Of a stretch of DNA of 64,000 nucleotides, positions 57,478 through 64,000 are shown in pieces. Under the pieces are notes generated by a model that worked only from the letters and a program-made list of their open reading frames with translations, did not search any database and was not told the origin of the DNA. Numbering within the stretch: position 1 is the stretch's first letter; each line of letters opens with the position of its first letter. Position numbers and translations under genes: made by a program. The stretch is from Episyrphus balteatus (Eukaryota; Arthropoda; Insecta; Diptera; Syrphidae), in assembly GCF_945859705.1 (NCBI RefSeq), contig NC_079136.1, positions 122,416,028 to 122,480,027 on the forward strand, given 5' to 3'.

Positions 57478-58010
57478 AAATGTACTTTTCTTTAGGTTTT
57501 TGGTGTGCTGAACTCAAATTCGAAGTCTGAAAATATTGATCGGTTTCCGTTTTTGAAATTTTACCGTTATAAAATACCAAAAAATGTCATTTTGGTTATT
57601 TTCGAGGTTATGTTTTTATGTGGGGTAATTCATTATAAAGAAATTTGTTAGTGCCTTTATTCTTCCAAAAACTGTTAAAATCATGCCGATATCTCTTTTA
57701 TTGTATTGCTCGAGATGTCTTAAGTTTCAGTTAATAAGCCAAAGACAAACTTAAATTAATCTAAAGTTTAAGTCACTGTTCACATAATTTTTGTCACGAT
57801 AACCAAAATATACTTTTCTGAAGGTTTTAAGGTTGCTGAATTAGAATCAGAGGTCAGAAAAATGCAAAAAAAAAGGTTTTAATTTAATAATAGAATATTT
57901 CATAAAAATATAACATCGAAAACAGCCAAAATGACGTTTTTTATTGCATTTTATAACAATATTTCAAAAAAGGAGGCCAATCAATTTTTTCTGACTTGGG
58001 AGTCGAAGTG
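57478..58010 (-). repeat. Partial copy of the CACTGGTC family
   Basis: On the minus strand it holds family phrases around CAGACTTCGAATTTGAGTTC and AGCACACCAAAAACC, then internal text. A mirrored copy of the same phrase lies at 57815-57860. No CACTGGTC end is seen. Confidence 0.5.
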
Positions 58011-58380
58011 TAATAAAAAAAATGGTTAAGTGGCATTGCCCAGTCCCCGGAAAACTTGTCGCTTACCCCAAATTGAAAACTTGCTAGCTCACTGCTAAAT
58101 ATTTTTTTATACATACATATTTTAACAAGGAACAGGAGGTTTTAAAAAAATATGAAAAAAAAAGAAATATTTTAAAAAGGTATAATGAACTAAATAATTT
58201 CAATCAAAAAAGATTGTTTAGTTTTTGATTTTAAAGACCATCTACCATCCAAAAAAGAAACCATAGAACAACACTACGGATTTTTTGCATAAGAAAAATC
58301 CCTTAAAAACTTACACGACTTAGATTACATAGAACACACTTTCAAAAGAAAATAAACATTTGGCAAAAAATTCAATACCA

Positions 58381-59734
58381 TCAACAAGCATCAACTTCCT
58401 CAGGACACGAAACATCCAACAATTCCTTAACAATTTTGTACTCATGGCAGTTTTCACAAATTAAACGTCCATTCGAAACATTTGACCTTTGAACTTTTTC
58501 ATGACAAACAATATGTACCAACTTTAGGTTCTTAAGACTAAAGATCTCTAAAAAATACTCCAAAACACTAATGTCGACAACACGTTTCTTATGTATGGGA
58601 CATTTTTGATTGGGATTCTCAACCAAATCTCGAACATTTTGTATCAGAGAGGGTAGTATTGTTCGAGACAATTCTATTTGATGATCAAGATTCCACACTT
58701 GGAATAGTATCAAATTCTCTCTCGAAGCATATGGATTGATGCAATGATCCTTGTTGCATGGTTGATTTTCACTATAAGGTCCTTGGCAATAGAAATCACC
58801 CAAATCTGAACATAATGACACAGACCATTCGTCAAGAAGTTCATTTTTCGAGGTGTATTCTTTGATGATTTGTTTCAAACGTTTATTTGGCAGAGGTCTG
58901 GCATCGGTTTCATCATCATCATCGTCATCATTGTCATTAGCACCATCGACATTGTCATTTTTAAGGAACTCATGTTTCTTCACACAGCTACGATCGAATA
59001 TCATTGAAAAATAATCACAGCCAATAAGGAGGTAACGGAATTTCTCGAGAATTCTTTCAAACAGAACCCGAGCCTTGGCATTGCTACGATACAATTTGTT
59101 GCGGGTTAATTCGTCTTTTGTTTTGTAATAGTAGCTGCGTATGCGATCTTGTGCCCGGCGAGACATTGCTTCCTCTTTGGAATTGCAACGTTCCTCTTGA
59201 CCTTCGAACCATTCGGAATGTTCGCTGCGCAAACTCAGGTGGGTTTTTTCCATATCAATTTGTGGTTTCTTTTTCTCGTATTCGCATATCATGCGTTTGA
59301 ATTTATCCGGATTGCGTTCGATAAATTCGTAAATGATGTCAGCTACTTTGAGTAACGGAGATCTTTGGCGCAATTTTTCGTATTCGAAATCAGAATCTGA
59401 AAGAGAAAATGATAATGGATTTATTATTTTGTTCGGGTTATTGATAGTTTTTTTTTTTTTGATTTTTTACTTACCAGTTGTTATTATTTCACCAGGGCCT
59501 GCAATAATGAATAACGTTTGAGGTTCCAGTGATTGGAAGTAGTCCTCGTCTGAGACTTCAAAACCATCGGTGGAAAGATATATGTGGCAGTCTTTTATCT
59601 GGAAATTGATGTTTTGTTTTTTATAATTTAGCTCGGAAGCTTTTCTTAATATTATACTGATCACATGAGGAATTTTATGTGGTATGGGGTGTGTCTTTGA
59701 TGGTTTTATTTTTTGTATTTGTGCAATAAGTTTA
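58381..59734 (-). CDS. Drep4: Caspase-activated DNase (Drep4 / DFFB-like), 5' end uncertain
   Basis: This is the nuclease that cuts chromosomal DNA between nucleosomes during apoptosis; in animals it is held inactive by ICAD/DFF45 (Drep1) until caspases cleave the inhibitor. Exon 59734-59475 ends ACAACTG|GTAAGT; exon 59396-58381 follows TTTCAG and joins in frame (IITT|DSDFEYEK). The first exon carries part of a CIDE-N domain (YLSTDGFEVSDEDYF). The second has WFEGQEERCNSKEE and RIRSYYYK, an acidic D-rich loop, then HCINPYASREN, WNLDHQIE and LKLVHIVCHEK with the conserved catalytic or metal-binding His of CAD. The tail adds a CENCH motif. The upstream frame stays open to 59751 without an ATG, so a short first exon must lie further right; CAG|T at 59735 is a possible acceptor and CAG|A at 59598 an alternative. 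The remaining catalytic frame is intact. Confidence 0.88.
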
Positions 59735-59751
59735 CTGCCGATAATAAAATT

Positions 59752-60981
59752 TCACATTAAAAAAACATAAACTTAAAAGGATTTTTGGGATTAAAAACTT
59801 GTATTTTCGAACTTATTAACGAAACCGTCTGATTTTGATCATTCTTTTTTGTGTCCAAAATGGCGAAGAATATTAAGTTTCATCTCCATGATTTTCAAAT
59901 TTATGGATCTAAAAAAATCGAACTGGAGATAATGGGCAGTTTAGAAACGAACATAAGGCACAAATTAATTAGTCAATTTTCCGGTCACTGATTGGTCAAC
60001 TGTGAAACAAAATCCTTCCAATTTAGGCTATTTCATAGAAAATCTTACTTGAATGTTAGGCAAAAAAAATTCTCCTAACTTAATTCGGAAAATCACGTTG
60101 ACTAAATACATACATATCTAGTCACTAATGTTTCCTGAACGTGTCCAATAATAGAAGATAATAATGAAAAAACGACTTTAAAAGCTAAATATATTTTTGG
60201 GGTTTTTCTATAAGCGACTCAATAAATTTTTAATGAAATAATTAAGGTTCATCCGTCTCTTTTAAAAGTATCAGATCAGTTTATCACCTACCGAATCTAC
60301 GAATTCGTCCTTCAATGTAGATTCAAAACTTAGACTTTAAAAGCAGTATCGATTAAAAATAAAATCCACGATTGGTCTAGTCACAATGTTACTCTTATTG
60401 TTAAAAATGTTTGGAATGTAATAAATTTTTTTTATAAAAATAATTTTTTTTTTTTTTGAAAATTCTCTTTTTTTTAACCATTTTAATTGTTTTAATTATT
60501 TTTTTTTTGTTAATAAGTCAGTAAAAACAGAAAGAATTAGCTAAATAGGAAGCAAGATTCAGTAGGCTAAAGTTTTGTGTTGAAGTTGAGTAAAGTTGAG
60601 CAACGAATAGAAATTCAATAAGAAGTCAACAAAAAAAATTTAATAATTCTTTTCTTTTTTTTTTAAATGAAATTTGAAATTTTTAAGAGAAATTTGATAA
60701 GTTATTTAAATAAGCAAGATCAAATAAAAGGTGTTTAATTTGCAAAATGGTTAGCTTTCCGACACTTTTGAGGAGCGCAAGGAGTGAGATGTTTTTTTCA
60801 CCTTTTCTGTTTTTTCACTCTTTCTGGTTTTTCTGACGGTTAGTAATGTGATAACTCCCACAGTTGGTTCAAACGAGAGGCGAAAAATACAAATAATTCT
60901 AAGGCAGGGAAACATTTAAGAGGTCAAGCTACTATCTGGATAGTTGGGTAGGAATTAATCAACATCAGAATAATTAAGAGC
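59752..60981. other. Upstream region of the DNase gene, no exon placed
   Basis: The missing first coding exon should lie here or beyond. ATGATCAAAATCAGACGG at about 59848-59831 on the minus strand is a candidate start, but its splice phase does not match the CAG|T acceptor, so it is not called. Confidence 0.4.
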
Positions 60982-61430
60982 CGACGTGCATTTGCAATCA
61001 TCTCTCCAGTACGAAATAATAGTAAAATATCACTACGCACCAAGATAGAACTCTTCGAACCCAAAATTATATCTGTGCCTTTATAAGACTGTAAACGTGA
61101 AAGTATTCTGATAACACATCGATCAGGGTTGGAATCGGCTAACGCGATAGTCGATAGTTAAAAAACTATAATTTTGCTCCAAAAATCATCGATTTTGATT
61201 ACCAATTATCGACTATCGCTTTGGCCGATTTCACCCCAGGTAACAAGTTTTTCAAAACCGACTTCTGCGGTACATTTTTCTGGCCACAAACCATATCAAA
61301 TATGGGACAATAGGGAAAACCAAAAATAACATCTCGACGGAATTTTTAAAATGGAATTCACAGGGTTTAAAATCTTGTTGGAAGACCAAAAACAAGCTGG
61401 ATTTTAACTAGTATAATGGTAGAAATGAAA
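60982..61430 (+). pseudogene. Decayed LINE C-terminal region split by a MITE
   Basis: Frame pieces read RRAFAIISPVRNNSKISLRT then KIELFEPKIISVPL (60982-61083), QVFQNRLLRYIF near 61245-61280, and WNSQG...GRPKTSW near 61350-61402. These match the order of the C-terminal region found in several non-LTR ORF2 proteins (R.AF..L / LQ.F.NRCLR / WNPQG..GRP..W). Stops and frame changes make it non-functional. The palindrome at 61126-61237 sits between the first two pieces. Confidence 0.65.
61126..61237. mobile_element. Short palindromic MITE, copy 2
   Basis: GGTTGGAATCGGCTAACGCG and the complement of CGCTTTGGCCGATTTCACCC form its arms, with TTTTGCTCC in the loop as in the 47873-47987 copy. Confidence 0.7.
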
Positions 61431-61749
61431 GGATATTCCCACTTACGAATATCCTTTCGGGTTTACAATTATAGTTGACCTCCACACAGCTCCACATTTT
61501 CACAGCTAATATCGTGAAAAATTAAGGGATTTTGAAGGCCCTATGCTTCAGATGGATTTGAATGCTACTAACGTTAGAGGAATAATAATTTCTATGCAAT
61601 ATGTTGGTTTTTAATTCAGTCCAAATAAGAAGTCACATATTGGTATTTCCTTCAAAAAACCATTAGTTTTAACAACTAAGATTTTGAAATTTCATAAATT
61701 TCTATTTCCAATAAATTTTCCAAAAAAAATTTGCGGTAATTTTACTCGA

Positions 61750-61905
61750 CGTCAAAAGTACTCAAAAATCTTGTTTTATAATCAAGTACATATTTTAAAA
61801 AGAGGAGAGCCAGTGAAATTTTGACTTCGGATACGAAATCAGCACACGCAAATCATTTAGAAAAATGTGCTTTAGTTCAAAGCCGATTTTCGTTGCAGAC
61901 GAGTG
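61750..61905 (+). repeat. Right-end fragment of the CACTGGTC family
   Basis: GACGTCAAAAGTAC...GACTTCGGATACGAAATCAGC...CGTTGCAGACGAGTG matches the right end of the 16657-17288 element with a changed terminus (GACGAGTG for GACCAGTG). Confidence 0.6.
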
Positions 61906-62339
61906 TAATTTGAAGGAATGACGTGGATAATTTTAATTTCACTATTTACAAACAAACCGAATTCATACTGTGGCAAATCTATGGAATTGAATGTAAAAAT
62001 TTATTGGATGTGAACGTTGAACAATCGCACAATTTCCAACTTTAATTCGGCTTCACTTTCATAATGGAATCATTGAGTGCATTCAGTTTCCCGTTCAACT
62101 GACATTAGATACGACGACGAATATTTTGGTTCTCGAGGAAGGAACTTCTCAACTCTCAATGTGCTTAGCACAGTCATGTTAAAATATAATCCGATACATT
62201 TTGGTTTCAAAAGACTACTTTACAGCTCTTTGCAGGAGCTGGTCTGGATGTGACTACAACGCCATCATCGTGAGTAAGTACGTTTAAGCTGCATCTTTAA
62301 ACTAAGCAGTGAATGTAATCCAAATTGCTAAAACATGTA
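61906..62339. other. Non-coding stretch
   Basis: Less AT-rich than average; may include decayed LINE sequence, but no motif is clear enough to name. Confidence 0.35.
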
Positions 62340-62412
62340 GACTACATTGGCTCGGCCCGATAGAGTGAATGGACACAGCCCCTCAAGCCAAAATTTTAAT
62401 ACCATCCGCAGA
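62340..62412 (+). pseudogene. Possible LINE C-terminal remnant
   Basis: LHWLGPDRVNGHSPSSQNFN resembles the 'WLGHV.RM....P....F' segment near the C terminus of RT proteins, with a damaged HV. Evidence is weak. Confidence 0.3.
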
Positions 62413-62625
62413 AGGAATTCATTAAAATTGAGAATTTAATTTCGTGATTATTTGAGAGAGGTTATAATTTTGTTGCTGTAAAACTATTTTCTCGAACACT
62501 TAATACCACTTTCTATCTTCTTTCGAATCAAATCATGATTTTTGGATTTCCATTTTAAATTGAATCCAGAAAATTGATTCAAGGTTCAGGAGCACAAACA
62601 CATACATAATGACACTAAAATTCAA

Positions 62626-62737
62626 TATAAGTTCAAGTGACCTCAACTCCAAAAATTAATAAAGCGTTTCGCCCAGGTACGACAGTGGTCTCATCAGTTA
62701 GATCTGTCGTACCCTTACTAAGACGCCTTATTTTGGT
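62626..62737 (-). mobile_element. Small retroposon carrying a hammerhead ribozyme
   Basis: CACTAAAATTCAA (62613-62625) and CACTAAAATACAA (62738-62750) are 13-bp direct repeats with one mismatch, consistent with target duplication. The 112 bp between them fold on the minus strand into one long stem (GTGACC...GGTCAC outside, stem III inside) closing a hammerhead. No protein is encoded. Hammerheads are known in Penelope-like elements and retrozymes; which class this belongs to is not clear. Confidence 0.6.
62658..62732 (-). ncRNA. Hammerhead ribozyme, all core residues intact
   Basis: On the minus strand: stem III AATAAGGCGT (62732-62723), cleavage C at 62722, stem I TTAG/CTAA (62721-62718, 62701-62698), core CTGATGA (62697-62691), stem II GACCA/TGGGC with one A.G mismatch (62690-62686, 62675-62671), GAA(A) from 62670, and stem III ACGCTTTATT (62667-62658). 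Stem III has ten pairs including one G.U, and its open end makes this a type III arrangement. The two loops contain perfectly complementary 10-mers, GGTACGACAG and CTGTCGTACC, which could kiss or compete with the catalytic fold. Every invariant nucleotide of the family is present, so self-cleavage is plausible. Confidence 0.75.
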
Positions 62738-62750
62738 CACTAAAATACAA

Positions 62751-64000
62751 AAATAATAGTAACTGGAAAATTTAATTAACTTAATTGAAAAATCCATCAC
62801 TCAATTGTTAGCTATTCTCTATGAATATCTTCTTTTTTATTACAAAGCTAAAAAAAAACCTTCGATTTAAAAAGTCAAGGTTCAAAACATCAAGACAAAG
62901 ATAAATAACTATCCACGGCAAGAATCTACCACCTACCATCTCTTTCAAAACGTTTATCCTCTTTTTACCAGCCACATCTGTGCATTTCCTGTCGCCAATA
63001 CACCAACCCTCAATTACTCTGTTAGTTCTCTCACACTGTTTGCAATAAAATGTCCTTCTAACTTAATTGCAAAATCCTTGCAAAAAAAAAAAAAACTTCT
63101 CCAGCCAGCGCCCTTGGTTTTTGAATCACTGTCGTCGTCTCACCACCTCGAGCAATCAAAGCTGTATTATTTCATTTTTTTTTTACTATCAATGTCCATG
63201 ACCGGAATCATCACACAATTCACTTGCACAATGCATACTTTATCATCAGAGCATCTCTCAACCAGCAATATGTAGCACCTACTCTAGAATCTCCAATAAA
63301 ATTCATCAAACAACTTATAAAAACCGAAAAGAAGAAAACTTTGAGAATTTCCTAATACGGAAAACTCAATTGTTTTTTTGTTGTCACTGACAATCACTAT
63401 AACAATGACCCAAAAACCTAGAATCCTCTAAAATAGCAAAACAAGGTCTCGTAAAAAGAATAGGCAGTATAGGTACACTGCCGGTAAATAGAATAGGTTC
63501 ACCTTATAAACGGCAAGGGAGAGCTTTTTTCTCTTAAAAAAAGCTTTACAAAAATCCTTTCGAGAATGCAGTTTTAAAGCATGTCTTTTTTCTAACTATA
63601 AATCAGAAAGAGATAGTTGAAAAACTATTGTAACGGTAAATGTACATCCTGTTTGTGGAGTACAGTGAGGTTTATTTAAACATGTTTTAAGGGAAAACAG
63701 TTTCGAAAAAAAAAAAAAAAAAACCAAGTTGTAGACAGAACAAAATTTAGGTGTGTGTGTAAAATCGAGAAAAAATGAAAAACCGTAGAACTTAGTTAGC
63801 AGTTCTTTCTTTATGTAACAAAGAAAACAAAAAAAAAAAACTATAATAAAGATATGATACTCCATGATGATATTCCATTCTTCCGTATTAAAATCTTAAA
63901 TTAAATCTTCCCTTGCAAATACTCTACTCTTTGAACTGTAGAAAGATTGATGAGAATTGCCCAAACCTAGATCGCATGCAAATCCAATGGGAAACTCCGT
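62751..64000. other. Non-coding stretch to window end
   Basis: No exon or RNA is supported. Less AT-rich patches at 62930-63010 and 63100-63260 show no codon structure I can defend. Confidence 0.4.

Overview
The window is about 75% A+T, its genes are split by GT-AG introns, and most of it is mobile or repeated DNA. A copia element primed by initiator tRNA-Met and an apoptotic nuclease of the fly Drep4/CAD type suggest an insect, most likely a fly (Diptera). The species cannot be read from the sequence. All functional statements come from reading the sequence; no database search was run.

Protein-coding content is sparse. I support three host loci, all on the minus strand: (1) a first coding exon at 15282-15529 with an N/Q-rich leader, ending in a GTAAGT donor, from a gene I do not recognise; (2) a single-exon 159-codon gene at 54439-54918 with a TATA box, an Inr-like start site and an AATAAA just after the stop; (3) a caspase-activated DNase (Drep4/DFFB-like) at 58381-59734, in at least two exons with its catalytic His motifs intact. 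The only long open frame is the 1302-residue polyprotein of a full-length copia-type retrotransposon (29078-33545) with apparently identical LTRs and a perfect 5-bp target duplication, so it is a recent insertion.

The rest is layered repeats. From left to right: half of a foldback family (1-1075); a DNA element with CACTGGTC ends (1869-2919) and its relatives; a 168-bp tandem duplication; a dense array of the motif TTTATACCA (7233-9154); a SINE-like retroposon; a TCAGTCTG satellite next to a dispersed repeat (13.7-14.7 kb) whose inverted copy at 17.3-18.2 kb carries a retroposon; four copies of TTGGGCGCCA (18.6-19.3 kb); a 1.3-kb palindrome nested in the second foldback copy (22.6-25.2 kb); a small retroposon at 27.7 kb; copia; a GC-rich island at 33.75 kb; two Foldback-like elements with modular AAAATTCTG ends and 9-bp duplications (43.0-44.7 kb); a TA-flanked MITE carrying a tRNA-like unit (44.8-45.2 kb); Harbinger-like MITEs at 46.6 and 53.2 kb; a pogo/mariner-like element (48.45-49.4 kb); a pair of ACACCCGTTACA repeats, one split by a LINE fragment and a MITE (47.1 and 52.1-53.8 kb); decayed LINE pieces; and at 62.66-62.73 kb a minus-strand hammerhead ribozyme with an intact core in a roughly 110-bp retroposon with direct repeats.

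The host genes do not form an obvious pathway. The most unusual observations are the TTTATACCA array, the hammerhead retroposon and the Foldback-like modular elements.
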